Assembly (NCBI RefSeq): GCF_013364275.1
Contig: NZ_CP054932.1
Location: 9,238,001 to 9,302,000, forward strand
DNA from: Actinomadura sp. NAK00032
GTDB taxonomy: Bacteria > Actinomycetota > Actinomycetes > Streptosporangiales > Streptosporangiaceae
DNA: 64,000 nt
Direction of reading: 5' to 3'
The stretch's first letter is position 1, and each line of letters opens with the position of its first letter. This document shows, piece by piece, positions 1 through 8,842 of the stretch. The position numbers were made by a program, and so were the translations under genes. The notes beneath the pieces were generated by a model. That model made no database searches. It saw only the letters and a program-made list of their open reading frames with translations, and was not told the DNA's origin.

Positions 1-1
1 C

Positions 2-706
2 AACCTCAAGCGCGCCGGGAAGGCGATGACCAAGCTCGGCATCGTCGACTTCGTCACCACCATCGCCCCCGGCCTGCGCGACGTCATCCTCACCGGCAAG
101 ACCTCCGAGTCGGTGCGCCGCAAGAAGAAGGACGGCTCCTTCATCTACGACGCCGTCGTGATGGACGCCCCGCCCACCGGCCGCATCACCAAGTTCCTGA
201 ACGTGAACGAGGAGGTCTCCGGCCTCGCCAAGGTCGGGCCTGTGCGCAACCACGCCGACACGGTGATGAAGGTCGTGCGCAGCCCGGAGACCGCCGTCCA
301 CTTCGTGACCCTGCTTGAGGAAATGCCCGTCCAGGAGACGATGGACGGCATCCGCGACCTGACCGACGTCGGGCTTCCGGTCGGCGGCGTCATCGTCAAC
401 ATGGAGCACGAGCCCGTCCTCACCGAGGACGACCTCGCCACAGCCGGCGCCGGCACCCTCGACACCGACGAGATCCTGCGCGGCGTCAAGGCCGCGGGCC
501 TGGAGCACGACGCCGAGTCGATCGCCGCCGTCCTCGCCGCCGAGGCCGGCGACCACGCCCGCCGCACCGCCCTCCAGCGCCGCGAGAAGGAACGCCTCGA
601 CTCGATCGACCGCCCCCGCTACACCCTCCCGCTGCTGTCGGACGGCATGGACCTCGCCGGTCTCTACGACCTGGCCGCCGCCCTACGCGCCCAGGGCGCA
701 GCATGA
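2..706 (+). CDS. Get3/ArsA-like ATPase, first of a pair (5' end outside window)
   Basis: The reading frame is open from base 2, so this is the C-terminal ~234 residues of a longer protein. The segment AVVMDAPPTGR corresponds to the DTAPTGH-type signature (switch II) of ArsA/Get3 P-loop ATPases; the Walker A lies upstream of the window. It is followed by a second ATPase of the same family, as in Mycobacterium where Rv3679 and Rv3680 (BagA/BagB) form a heteromeric Get3-like ATPase linked to glycerol detoxification. The stop at 704-706 overlaps an ATG at 703 (ATGA). Family and synteny are seen; the substrate is unknown, and calling it an arsenite pump would be unjustified. Confidence 0.9.
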   Translation, partial: NLKRAGKAMTKLGIVDFVTTIAPGLRDVILTGKTSESVRRKKKDGSFIYDAVVMDAPPTGRITKFLNVNEEVSGLAKVGPVRNHADTVMKVVRSPETAVHFVTLLEEMPVQETMDGIRDLTDVGLPVGGVIVNMEHEPVLTEDDLATAGAGTLDTDEILRGVKAAGLEHDAESIAAVLAAEAGDHARRTALQRREKERLDSIDRPRYTLPLLSDGMDLAGLYDLAAALRAQGAA

Positions 707-841
707 CCGAGCGCAGCGAGGGCATGCTGCGGTCTCTCGTGGGGGGCGTGAGCGGTCACCCCCCACAAGCAACAGGCATGACCCAGCGCAAAGACGGCAC
801 GCTGCGGTCATTTGCAAGGGGCTGTTCCCCACAAGGCACCC
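701..841. repeat. Two imperfect tandem repeat units with hairpins between the paired ATPase genes
   Basis: Two ~65-75 bp units begin with GCATGACC at 701 and 777, share GCTGCGGTC and CCCCACAAG, and otherwise diverge. Unit 1 contains a strong hairpin at 739-766 (GTGGGGGG pairing with CCCCCCAC, extended by GTGA/TCAC). Unit 2 has a shorter GGGG/CCCC hairpin. A 97-codon frame (703-996) spans the region and overlaps both flanking genes by ATGA, but its composition is low-complexity and unit-derived, so I do not call it a protein. It could be an intercistronic RNA structure or a dispersed genomic repeat. Confidence 0.6.
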
Positions 842-992
842 GCATGGTGGCGGTGCCGGGGGATGGTGAGCGGCCGGTCGTGGTTGCGGGGGCCGTGCCT
901 GGAGTGTCCTGGGTTCGCTCGCGGAGCGGCGTTGCGGGGTGTGTGGAGCGAGCCCGGCGGAGTGCCGGAGGCCGGACGGCAGAGGTGAAGCG

Positions 993-2159
993 ATGAGCCC
1001 GATCAGCAAGACTCCCCCCGCCCTGGACGTCGACGCGCTGCTCGACGACCCGCGCACGAAGATCATCGTGTGCTGCGGGTCCGGCGGGGTCGGGAAGACG
1101 ACCACGGCCGCCGCGCTCGGGGTCCGGGCCGCCGAGCGGGGGCGGGACGTCGTCGTCCTCACCGTGGACCCGGCGCGCCGGCTCGCCCAGTCGATGGGCC
1201 TGTCGGAGCTCGACAACAACCCGCGCAAGATCGAGATCGACGGCGACGGCGGCGGTGAGCTGCACGCCATGATGCTCGACATGAAGCGCACCTTCGACGA
1301 GATCGTCGAGGCGCACTCCGACCCGGACCGGGCGAAGCAGATCCTCGCGAACCCCTTCTACCAGTCGCTGTCGTCCAGCCTGTCGGGCACGCAGGAGTAC
1401 ATGGCGATGGAGAAGCTCGGGCAGCTGCACCGCTCCGGCGCCTGGGACCTCATCATCGTGGACACGCCGCCGTCCCGGAACGCCCTGGACTTCCTGGACG
1501 CCCCCGAGCGCATGGGCCGCTTCCTCGACGGCCGCTTCATGAAGATCCTCGCCGCCCCGGCCAAGACCGGCGGCCGTTTCGGCGTCAAGGTGATCAGCGC
1601 CGGGTTCGGCATGTTCACCGGGGCCATCAACAAGGTCCTCGGCGTCCAGCTGCTCCGCGACGTGCAGACGTTCGTCGCCGCGTTCGACACGATGTTCGGC
1701 GGGTTCCGGGAGCGCGCCGAGAAGACGTTCAAGCTGCTGCAGACCCCCGGGACCGCGTTCCTCGTCGTCGCCGCGCCCGAGCCGGACGCGCTGCGCGAGG
1801 CGTCCTACTTCGTCGAGCGGCTCGCCGAGGAGCGGATGCCGCTGGCCGGGCTCGTCGTGAACCGCGTCCACGAGTCCGCGGCGGACGGCCTGTCGGCGGC
1901 GCGCAGCCAGGCCGCCGCCGAGACGCTGGAGGAGCGCGGCGAGCACGCGCTGACCGCGGCGCTGCTGCGCCTGCACACCGACCGCATGCAGCTGGCCGCG
2001 CGCGAGGAGCGCCTCCGCGACCATTTCGCGTCCACGCACCCGACGGTCCCGGTCACGGCGGTCCCCGCCCAGGCCGAGGACGTCCACGACCTGGACGGCC
2101 TGCGCCAGGTGGGCGAGGACCTCGCCGCCCCCACCTCGACCCCGACCGCCGCCGCCTGA
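993..2159 (+). CDS. Get3/ArsA-like ATPase, second of a pair
   Basis: A 388-aa ATPase. Near the N-terminus it has a deviant Walker A, GSGGVGKTTTAAALG, then the nucleotide-site motif VDTPPSRNALDFLDAPERMG. This is the intact partner of the preceding gene and matches Rv3680 (BagB) by family and context. I chose ATG 993 because AGAGGTG lies 6 bases upstream; an in-frame start at 939 would add 18 unconserved-looking residues. In characterised relatives the two subunits form a cytosolic complex. The Cys ligands typical of arsenite-efflux ArsA are not apparent, which argues against arsenic transport. Confidence 0.92.
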   Translation: MSPISKTPPALDVDALLDDPRTKIIVCCGSGGVGKTTTAAALGVRAAERGRDVVVLTVDPARRLAQSMGLSELDNNPRKIEIDGDGGGELHAMMLDMKRTFDEIVEAHSDPDRAKQILANPFYQSLSSSLSGTQEYMAMEKLGQLHRSGAWDLIIVDTPPSRNALDFLDAPERMGRFLDGRFMKILAAPAKTGGRFGVKVISAGFGMFTGAINKVLGVQLLRDVQTFVAAFDTMFGGFRERAEKTFKLLQTPGTAFLVVAAPEPDALREASYFVERLAEERMPLAGLVVNRVHESAADGLSAARSQAAAETLEERGEHALTAALLRLHTDRMQLAAREERLRDHFASTHPTVPVTAVPAQAEDVHDLDGLRQVGEDLAAPTSTPTAAA

Positions 2160-2256
2160 CCCGGCCGCCCGCCGCCCGTTCCGCGGTCGGCGGGCACTTG
2201 GCCGTGCGTCTCCCAACGGACGCGACGCCGAGCCGACGCCTTCTTGCCAGCAGCGT

Positions 2257-3642
2257 CTACCTGGCGTTGCTCGGGACGTACAGACGGATGTCGTCGACGT
2301 ATGCCTGGCCCTCGTAGTAGTTCAGGTGCGGGTCGCCGATGATGAACGAGTCGGGATAGGCCGACCCCTTGGGCCAGCTGTGCTTGGTGATGTACGTCCC
2401 AGCAGGCCCCTTGTGGACGAGCCTGCGGTCGAAGCGGCCGTCGTACTCGCCGGGCGTCTGGTTGTAGTGCCAGATGGGACGGCCGTCCTCCACGAAGTCA
2501 TGGTGGACGCGCAGCGTCGTCTGCCCGGTGTGCAGGAACGGGCCGCTCATCTCCAGCGTGTACCCGGTGGAGTCGCGTTCCACGGCGAACCGGTAGGACG
2601 CCTTGGGCAGCAGCTGCGGCTGGAGTTCGGCGCTCGTGAGGTGCTGCTTGAACCGTCCACCGGGCCCGTAGGGCTTGTCCATGGACACGTTCCCGCAGGC
2701 CGTCTTGATGTAGTACTCGTTGCTGATGTTGTTGTTGGCGGCCTCCCGGAACATGTCGCCGCGCACGAACAGCGCGTTGACCCCGTTGAAGGTGCCGTCG
2801 AACGTCCGGTAGATCTTGCCGGTCTTCGGGTTGCAGGTCCCGGCGTTCTTCCAGCGCTCGTCGTCGCTGTAGTAGCCGTCCATGATGACCTTGCGCCGGT
2901 AGTGGATGCCGGGGTTGCCGTGCGGCGCCGGGTTCGCGTAGTCGAGGATCGTCAGGTAGTAGAACCCGTTCTCCTTCGTCACGTCCGGGTACTGGCAGCG
3001 CGTCTTGCCGGGCAGCGCGCCCTGGAACGTCCACGGGTACCGGGTCTTGCACGGCTCGCGCGTGTAGCCGTTGTGCCTGCCGTTGTAGTCCCACGTGCCG
3101 TGCCGCTTGCCGCCGAAGTCGATGCCGCGCAGCGTCATCTCCACGCGGTAGCGCGGCGGCAGCGGGCGGGTGGGCCGGATCAGCACGCCGGCGTCCCAGC
3201 TCGGCTCGGAGATCCGCGCGACCTTGTGCCCGCCCGGGAGGGACGCGTTGGACAGGCCGGGGCGCGAGTCCGGACGGCCGTCGCGGTCCTTGTCGACGGC
3301 GGCGACCTCGGCGGTCAGCCACCCGTCCCGGCCGAACGCGACGCGCTTGCGGAACACGTTGAGGGTGTCGAGCTGCTTCTTGAACAGCGGCCCGCTGATC
3401 TTCGTCCAGGCCTCGCCGTCGTCGTCGAACGCGTCGACGTGCCAGGGGCTGCGCGGCCCCTGCGGGTCCAGGCGCCACGGCTCGCCGTCGACGCGCAGCG
3501 GCCGGTCGAAGTTCTCCTGCGCCATCAGGACCCACGGCCCCGTGCGCTCGGACGCGCTTCCGGCGGCCGGCAAACCGGCGGACAAGGCCGCCATGGCGGT
3601 CGCCCCGGTGACCGCCGCGGTGATCCTCCAACGTCCCGTCAC
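2257..3642 (-). CDS. Secreted protein of unknown function
   Basis: A 461-aa protein with a clear Sec-type signal: basic MTGRWR, a hydrophobic AAVTGATAMAALSAGLPAA core and probable cleavage after an Ala/Ser-rich segment near residue 30. The mature part is rich in Trp, Tyr, Gly and Asp and has several Cys. A concanavalin-like carbohydrate-active fold is possible, but I recognise no catalytic signature and assign no activity. The start is GTG 3642 with AGGGGG upstream. It lies tail-to-tail with the ATPase gene and interrupts a neighbourhood otherwise like that of mycobacteria, suggesting an insertion into a conserved locus. Confidence 0.8.
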   Translation of the reverse strand: MTGRWRITAAVTGATAMAALSAGLPAAGSASERTGPWVLMAQENFDRPLRVDGEPWRLDPQGPRSPWHVDAFDDDGEAWTKISGPLFKKQLDTLNVFRKRVAFGRDGWLTAEVAAVDKDRDGRPDSRPGLSNASLPGGHKVARISEPSWDAGVLIRPTRPLPPRYRVEMTLRGIDFGGKRHGTWDYNGRHNGYTREPCKTRYPWTFQGALPGKTRCQYPDVTKENGFYYLTILDYANPAPHGNPGIHYRRKVIMDGYYSDDERWKNAGTCNPKTGKIYRTFDGTFNGVNALFVRGDMFREAANNNISNEYYIKTACGNVSMDKPYGPGGRFKQHLTSAELQPQLLPKASYRFAVERDSTGYTLEMSGPFLHTGQTTLRVHHDFVEDGRPIWHYNQTPGEYDGRFDRRLVHKGPAGTYITKHSWPKGSAYPDSFIIGDPHLNYYEGQAYVDDIRLYVPSNAR

Positions 3643-4319
3643 AACGTGCCCCCTCGCTCCGGTGAACGGCGGCGCGTCCGCGTCCGTCCGCGCGGCGCGC
3701 CCGCACGGACCCTACGATGATCAGCGCTCCGAGCTGGGACGATGCGCTCCCGGCCACCGCTTCTTGGCCGCCCCTTGGCCAACTCCAAGCCGACCGGCCC
3801 GCCGCCCTCCATCCGATCGCGCGAGCGCCGTCGCTCTGGTGAGCCTTGTCACTGCCGACCGCGTGACGGCTGCGCCCGGCTGCCCGGCTGTCGCCCGGGC
3901 CGCCGGCCCCCGTCCGATGGCGTGACCGCGAGGGCCAATGGCGATACCGCGACGATCAGTACCGGCGCGCACAAAATGACTGCACTGTCGGTCCTAAAAG
4001 GCGAAATCGCCGCGTGATGTGATGTTCATGCTTCACTTCGCCGCCCAGGAGAGGCAACTCCGTTGCGAAGCGACGGTGCTGACCAAGCCCATCAGCGACG
4101 CGGCCGACGACGATGCACACGCCGCCGGGGCGCGCATTCGGGCGCAGATGACCACCGACCAGGGCGTACGCACAGGCCGACGTCGACTCGACGCGCGGAA
4201 AAGCGTCCCTCGCGAGCTGATCGCCCCATTGCCACCGACCAGCGCCCGAAGCAGCGCAGACGCCACCCGCAGACGGCATCCGTCGATGCAGGTGGACGAT
4301 CAGTGAGAGGGCAGAGCAC
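3643..4319. other. Intergenic region without a supported gene
   Basis: Several overlapping open frames on both strands are compositional; none has a recognisable domain, ribosome site or conserved look. The left part holds the promoter of the secreted-protein gene. No tRNA or riboswitch was recognised. Confidence 0.5.
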
Positions 4320-4363
4320 GTGGCCGCGGCCCGCACCGCGAAACGGTGCGGGCCCGCGGCCAC
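4320..4363 (-). terminator. Strong GC-rich hairpin downstream of whiB
   Basis: The left arm at 4320-4338 pairs with 4344-4363 around a CGAAA loop; about 19 bp pair with a single bulged G. It lies 77 bases past the whiB stop. No U-tract follows, as is common for actinobacterial terminators. Confidence 0.7.
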
Positions 4364-4440
4364 GCTCTCATTGGACCGTGCCGGTCCCTAGAACCAACCT
4401 CTGCCGGACGCCTGGACGGGCCGCTCGCGGCCCGCCGAGG

Positions 4441-4752
4441 TCAGCTGGCGACGAGCTCCTGCTCGTCCGCCTCGACCGACCGCTCGTACTCTTCCTTCGC
4501 GGTCTCCAGCAGATCGCGCCACGACCGCACATCCGGTCGCCGCCGCAGCAGTGCCCTGCGCTCCCGCTCGGTCATCCCGCCCCAGACACCGAACTCGATC
4601 CGGTTGTCGAGGGCGTCAGCGAGACACTCCGTGCGCACTGGGCAGCCGCGGCAGATGAGCTTGGCCCGGTTCTGCGCCGCTCCCTGCACGAACAGGGCAT
4701 CCGGATCCGCGTTACGGCAGGCGGCGCGGGCGGTCCAATCCGTGATCCACAT
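4441..4752 (-). CDS. whiB: WhiB-family iron-sulfur transcription factor (WhiB4-like by context)
   Basis: A 103-aa protein with the four cluster ligands Cys12, Cys34, Cys37 and Cys43 (CxxC plus flanking Cys), the turn GVWGG at residues 55-59 and a basic C-terminal stretch RRALLRRRP for DNA binding. WhiB proteins bind a [4Fe-4S] cluster and act as redox- or NO-responsive regulators. Divergent placement from ponA2 and proximity to the paired Get3-like ATPases is exactly the mycobacterial whiB4 arrangement, so WhiB4 is the likely orthologue. GGGGAG precedes the ATG. The spacer to ponA2 (4753-5078) must hold both promoters. Confidence 0.95.
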   Translation of the reverse strand: MWITDWTARAACRNADPDALFVQGAAQNRAKLICRGCPVRTECLADALDNRIEFGVWGGMTERERRALLRRRPDVRSWRDLLETAKEEYERSVEADEQELVAS

Positions 4753-5078
4753 CTTGGCCCCACTCCCCTAGGGTCTGTGTCGATTTGCGCTCCTTGGCCG
4801 GACGGGCGCGGACGTCAGGCCGCCAAACGAAAGCCGTGGGGAAGAACTTACGGAAGCGAGGGACGTTTCAACAGCCCCCGATGGGCCCATTCTCGATATA
4901 GCCCACCGGGGCCATACCGCCGGAACGGACTAGTTACCTGTAGTTGACGCGCCAGACACAGCGCAGGTTGTCATCATGAGGGCATAACGGACGATCCTCC
5001 GGCGCAGCCGAGACCGGAACGTGGTGACGCAGGGGACCTGTCCCTAATGCACTGCTCGTCCCGCGTACCCTAGACCAC

Positions 5079-7361
5079 GTGCGCGTTGCGAAAACCGATC
5101 GGGTCAAGTCCGCTTCCACGCTGTTCAGGCTGCTCGGAGCCGGGGTGGTGGCGGGTCTCATCGTCGCCCTCATCGCACTGCCGGCCGTCGGCAGCGCGGG
5201 GCTCACCGCGCGCGACGCCGCGAACAACTTCGACGACATGGACAGCCAGCTCAAGACGTCGCCGCCGTCCGAGAAGACGGTGATGTACGACGCGAACGGC
5301 AAGCAGGTCGCGACGTTCTTCGACAAGTACCGCGAGTCCGTCCGGCTGGACCAGGTCGCCCCGATCATGCGCAAGGCCATGATCGACATCGAGGACTCGC
5401 GCTTCTACGAGCACGGCGCGCTCGACCTGAAGGGCACCATCCGCGCACTGGCGTCCAACGTCGAGTCGGAGCAGACCCAGGGCGGGTCCACGCTCACGCA
5501 GCAGTACGTGAAGAACCTCCTGGTCGACAGTGCCCGCACGCAGGAGGAGTACAAGGAGGCCACGGCCCCCACGGTCGGACGCAAGCTGCGCGAGCTGCGC
5601 TACGCGCTCGACATCGAGCAGCGCCTCACCAAGGACCAGATCCTTGAGGGCTACCTGAACATCGCCTACTTCGGCGCAGGCGCGTACGGGGTGCAGGCCG
5701 CCGCCAAGCGCTACTTCAGCGTCCCGGCGTCCAAACTGACCCTCGGCCAGGCCGCCCTCTTGGCCGGCATCACGCAGAACCCGACCGCCTACGACCCCAT
5801 CCGCAACCCCAAGGACGCGCGGCACCGGCGTGACGTCGTCCTCTACCGGATGGCCCAGCTGCAGCACATCACCAAGGCACAGGCTGACCAAGAGGCCGCC
5901 AAGCCCATCCAGCTGAACCGCACCGACCCGGTTGGCGGCTGCCAGTCCAGCAAGGCGCCGTACTTCTGCGAGTACGTGAAGTACGACATGCTCAACATCC
6001 TGTCGGACGGCAAGTACTGGCAGCTGAAGCCGAAGGAGCAGCAGAGCATCGTCAACGAGCTGAACCGCGGCGGCTACACCATCCGCACCACGCTCGACAT
6101 GCAGGACCAGAACGCCGTCGACAAGACCCTGCGCGGCTCCGTCCGGCCCGGCGGCAACCGCGTCGCCGCCCAGGCGATGGTCGAGCCCGGCACCGGCAAG
6201 ATCAAGGCGATCGGCGTGAGCAAGCGGTTCGGCCCCGGCAAGGGCCGGACGACCATCAACCTCCCCGCCGACTCCCACCACGGCGGCGGCAACGGCGTGT
6301 CGGCGGGCTCGACCTTCAAGGTCTTCACGCTCGCCGCCGCCATCAACCAGGGCATCCCGGTCAGCACGACCATCAACTCGCCGCAGACCGCGACGGTCGG
6401 CGGCTTCCAGCCGTGCCGCTACACCGGGACATGGCAGGGCAAGAAGTACGAGAACGACCTCGTCGGCGGCGGCGCGCCCTGGACGGTGTCCAACGCCGGC
6501 GACAGCGAGAAGGGCAACTTCAACCTCAAGACCGGCACCTGGCACTCGGTCAACACCTTCTACGCGTACCTGGAGAAGCGCGTCGGCGTCTGCAACGCCG
6601 TGAAGATGGCCGAGAAGTTCGGGATGAAGCAGGGCAACGGCAACCCGCTGCTGCCGACCCCGTCCCAGGTCCTCGGCGTCAACGACGTCGACATGGTGCA
6701 CCTCGCCGCCGCCTACGCCGGGTTCGCCGCCCGCGGCAAGTACTGCTCGCCCATCTCCGTCACCGAGGTCGTCGACCCGCAGGGCAAGAAGCTGAAGCTG
6801 CCCGAGCAGGACTGCCACCAGGCCCTCGACCAGGACGTCGCCGACAAGGTGAACTCCATCCTCCAGGGCGTCCTCACCAAGGGCACCGCGGCCGGGCTCG
6901 GCCTCGGCCGCCCCGCCGCCGGCAAGACCGGCACCTGTGAAGAGTTCACCTGCGCCGTGTTCGCCGGCTTCACGCCGAACCTCGCGTCCGCCGTCGCCTA
7001 CTGGGACTACCGCGGCCCCTGGCAGTACAAGGTGTACGGCATCTACGGCGCGACCATCCCCGGCCCGCTCTGGCGGACGTCCATGCAGCGCGCCCTGGCG
7101 GGCGAGCCCGCCCCCGGCTTCCAGACCCCGTCCCGCGACTTCGGCGACACCACCCGCGTCCCGGACGTCAAGAACCAGACGGTCGCCGCCGCCAAGACCA
7201 AGCTCACCGCGGCCGACCTGAAGGTCCAGGTCGCCTCCGGCTCCGTCGACTCGGACAAGCCACGCGGAACAGTCGTCTCGACCTCACCGGACGCGGGCAC
7301 CGAAGTCCCGCCCGGCACGACCGTCATCCTCTACGTGAGCAGCGGCAAGAAACCCGACTAG
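5079..7361 (+). CDS. ponA2: Bifunctional class A penicillin-binding protein with PASTA domain (PonA2-like)
   Basis: A 760-aa peptidoglycan synthase. A single membrane anchor lies at residues ~16-42. The GT51 glycosyltransferase domain carries catalytic Glu105 in EDSRFYEHG and QGGSTLTQQ at 134-142. The transpeptidase domain has Ser411 in STFK, SVN at 490-492 and KTGT at 616-619. One PASTA domain (about 693-756) ends the protein. It polymerises lipid II and crosslinks stem peptides outside the membrane; PASTA binds peptidoglycan or beta-lactams. The GTG 5079 start is chosen because the cytoplasmic basic segment begins there. Length and architecture match mycobacterial PonA2. Confidence 0.96.
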   Translation: MRVAKTDRVKSASTLFRLLGAGVVAGLIVALIALPAVGSAGLTARDAANNFDDMDSQLKTSPPSEKTVMYDANGKQVATFFDKYRESVRLDQVAPIMRKAMIDIEDSRFYEHGALDLKGTIRALASNVESEQTQGGSTLTQQYVKNLLVDSARTQEEYKEATAPTVGRKLRELRYALDIEQRLTKDQILEGYLNIAYFGAGAYGVQAAAKRYFSVPASKLTLGQAALLAGITQNPTAYDPIRNPKDARHRRDVVLYRMAQLQHITKAQADQEAAKPIQLNRTDPVGGCQSSKAPYFCEYVKYDMLNILSDGKYWQLKPKEQQSIVNELNRGGYTIRTTLDMQDQNAVDKTLRGSVRPGGNRVAAQAMVEPGTGKIKAIGVSKRFGPGKGRTTINLPADSHHGGGNGVSAGSTFKVFTLAAAINQGIPVSTTINSPQTATVGGFQPCRYTGTWQGKKYENDLVGGGAPWTVSNAGDSEKGNFNLKTGTWHSVNTFYAYLEKRVGVCNAVKMAEKFGMKQGNGNPLLPTPSQVLGVNDVDMVHLAAAYAGFAARGKYCSPISVTEVVDPQGKKLKLPEQDCHQALDQDVADKVNSILQGVLTKGTAAGLGLGRPAAGKTGTCEEFTCAVFAGFTPNLASAVAYWDYRGPWQYKVYGIYGATIPGPLWRTSMQRALAGEPAPGFQTPSRDFGDTTRVPDVKNQTVAAAKTKLTAADLKVQVASGSVDSDKPRGTVVSTSPDAGTEVPPGTTVILYVSSGKKPD

Positions 7362-7367
7362 AAGCGA

Positions 7368-7394
7368 AAGGGCCCGGCGCGATGCCGGGCCCTT
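7368..7394. terminator. Bidirectional terminator between ponA2 and yqeY
   Basis: A perfect 11-bp stem (AAGGGCCCGGC pairing with GCCGGGCCCTT) around a 5-base loop sits between two convergent genes. A-rich and T-rich flanks make it usable from either side. Confidence 0.9.
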
Positions 7395-7396
7395 CG

Positions 7397-7849
7397 TCAT
7401 TCCGCCAGTTGCCGTTTGACCTCGGCCGCGACGCGGCCGCCCTCGGCCCGCCCGGCGACCTTCGGGTTCACGACCTTCATGACCTGCCCCATCGCGCGCG
7501 GCCCCGCCGCACCCGTCTCGGCGATGGCGTCCGCGACCAGCGCGGCCAGCTCCGCGTCGCCCAGCTGCGCCGGAAGGTACTCCTCCAGCACCGCGCCCTC
7601 GTCCCGCTCGGCCTGCGCCTGCGCCTCACGCCCCGCGTCACCGAACGCCGTCGCCGCCTCGCGCCGCTTCTTCGCCTCCCGGCCGAGCACCTTGACGACG
7701 TCGTCGTCCGACAGCTCGCGCGACTGCTTGCCGGCGACCTCCTCGTTCTTCACCGCGGTGAGCGCCATGCGCAGCGTGCGCGTGCGCACCTCGTCGCGCG
7801 CCTTCATCGCGGACGCGAGATCGGTCTCCAGCTTCTCCTTCAGGGTCAT
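7397..7849 (-). CDS. yqeY: GatB/YqeY domain protein
   Basis: A 150-aa protein starting MTLKEKLETDLASAMKARD, with the AVKNEEV motif and C-terminal GQVMKVVNPKVAGRAEGG, all hallmarks of stand-alone YqeY proteins related to the C-terminal tRNA-binding region of GatB. Its biochemical role is unproven; an accessory function in tRNA-dependent amidation is the usual guess. The frame stays open far upstream, antisense to the next gene, but homology begins at ATG 7849. It is transcribed toward ponA2 and shares its terminator. Confidence 0.93.
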   Translation of the reverse strand: MTLKEKLETDLASAMKARDEVRTRTLRMALTAVKNEEVAGKQSRELSDDDVVKVLGREAKKRREAATAFGDAGREAQAQAERDEGAVLEEYLPAQLGDAELAALVADAIAETGAAGPRAMGQVMKVVNPKVAGRAEGGRVAAEVKRQLAE

Positions 7850-7942
7850 GCCAACATCATGCCCGTCCCGTACCTTCTGCCTCATCAGGATTACCGCGCG
7901 GTGCCCATGTCTGAAAGCATGGGACCCTGAGAAGGGAGAGTC

Positions 7943-8842
7943 GTGCGAAAGATCTACGCCGTGCCCCTGGGCCTCCTGGGCGCGGGAGCCGCGACCTTCG
8001 GGTACGCATCGGTGATCGAGCGGAACTGGTTCCGGCTGCGCCGCGTCGACGTCCCCGTGCTGCCGCCGGGGCGTCCCTCGGTGAAGATCCTGCACATCTC
8101 CGACGCGCACCTCACCCCCGGCAGGACGCGCCTCATCCACTGGGTCCGCTCGCTGGACGCCCTGGAGCCCGACCTCGTCGTCAACACCGGCGACACCCTC
8201 TCCCACCGCGACGCCATAGGCCCCTTCCTGGACGCCCTGGGCCCCCTCCTGGACCGCCCAGGCGTCTTCGTCTACGGCTCCAACGACCTGTACTCCCCGG
8301 TCCTGAAGAACCCCCTGCGCTACGTCTGGCGCACGAGCAAGTCCGACTACGAGGGCCGCCGCCGCGAACCCGACCTCCCGTACCGCGAACTCGGCTCGTC
8401 CCTCCAGGCCGCCGGCTGGCTCGACCTCAACAACCGCATCGGCCGCCTCAAGGTCGGCGAACTCGACGTCGAGTTCGGCGGCATCGACGACTCCCACATC
8501 GACCGCGCCCGCTACGACAAGATCGCCGGCCCGGTCGACCCGCAGGCCGACGTCCACCTCGGCGTCATGCACAGCCCCGAGCCCCGCAACCTCGACCGCT
8601 TCGCCGCCGACGGCTACGACCTCCTCCTCGCCGGCCACACCCACGGCGGCCAGGTCTGCGTCCCCTTCTACGGCGCCCTGGCCACCAACTGCGGCATCGA
8701 CCGCCCCCGCGTGAAGGGCCTGCACCGCCACCAGGGCTCCTGGCTGCACGTCTCCGCTGGCCTGGGCACGTCCCCGAAGGCCCCCATGCGCTTCTGCTGC
8801 CCGCCCGAGGCCACCCTCCTCACCCTCGTCCCCCGGACGTGA
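7943..8842 (+). CDS. Metallophosphoesterase, calcineurin-like, probably membrane-anchored
   Basis: A 299-aa protein with all metal-site motifs: ISDAHLTP (Asp54, His56), NTGDT, GSNDLYSP in place of GNHD, GVMHSPEP, and AGHTHGGQ (His232, His234). The N-terminus (MRKIYAVPLGLLGAGAATFGYASVIERNWFRLR) resembles a signal anchor, as in the YkuE/Rv3683 group next to ponA2. The usual His of the GNHD motif is replaced by Asp in GSND, a variant seen in this subgroup. The start is GTG 7943 with GAAGGGAGAG upstream. It probably hydrolyses a phosphoester at the membrane; the substrate is unknown. Confidence 0.92.
   Translation: MRKIYAVPLGLLGAGAATFGYASVIERNWFRLRRVDVPVLPPGRPSVKILHISDAHLTPGRTRLIHWVRSLDALEPDLVVNTGDTLSHRDAIGPFLDALGPLLDRPGVFVYGSNDLYSPVLKNPLRYVWRTSKSDYEGRRREPDLPYRELGSSLQAAGWLDLNNRIGRLKVGELDVEFGGIDDSHIDRARYDKIAGPVDPQADVHLGVMHSPEPRNLDRFAADGYDLLLAGHTHGGQVCVPFYGALATNCGIDRPRVKGLHRHQGSWLHVSAGLGTSPKAPMRFCCPPEATLLTLVPRT

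Noticed and set aside
703..996. 97-codon frame between the two ATPase genes
   Set aside because: Its content derives from two repeat units and an Arg/Gly/Val-rich tail; overlap with both genes is suggestive but no protein character is visible.
2326..3720. Long plus-strand frame opposite the secreted-protein gene
   Set aside because: Val/Arg/Leu-rich shadow typical of the strand opposite a high-GC gene; the minus-strand frame has a signal peptide and balanced composition.
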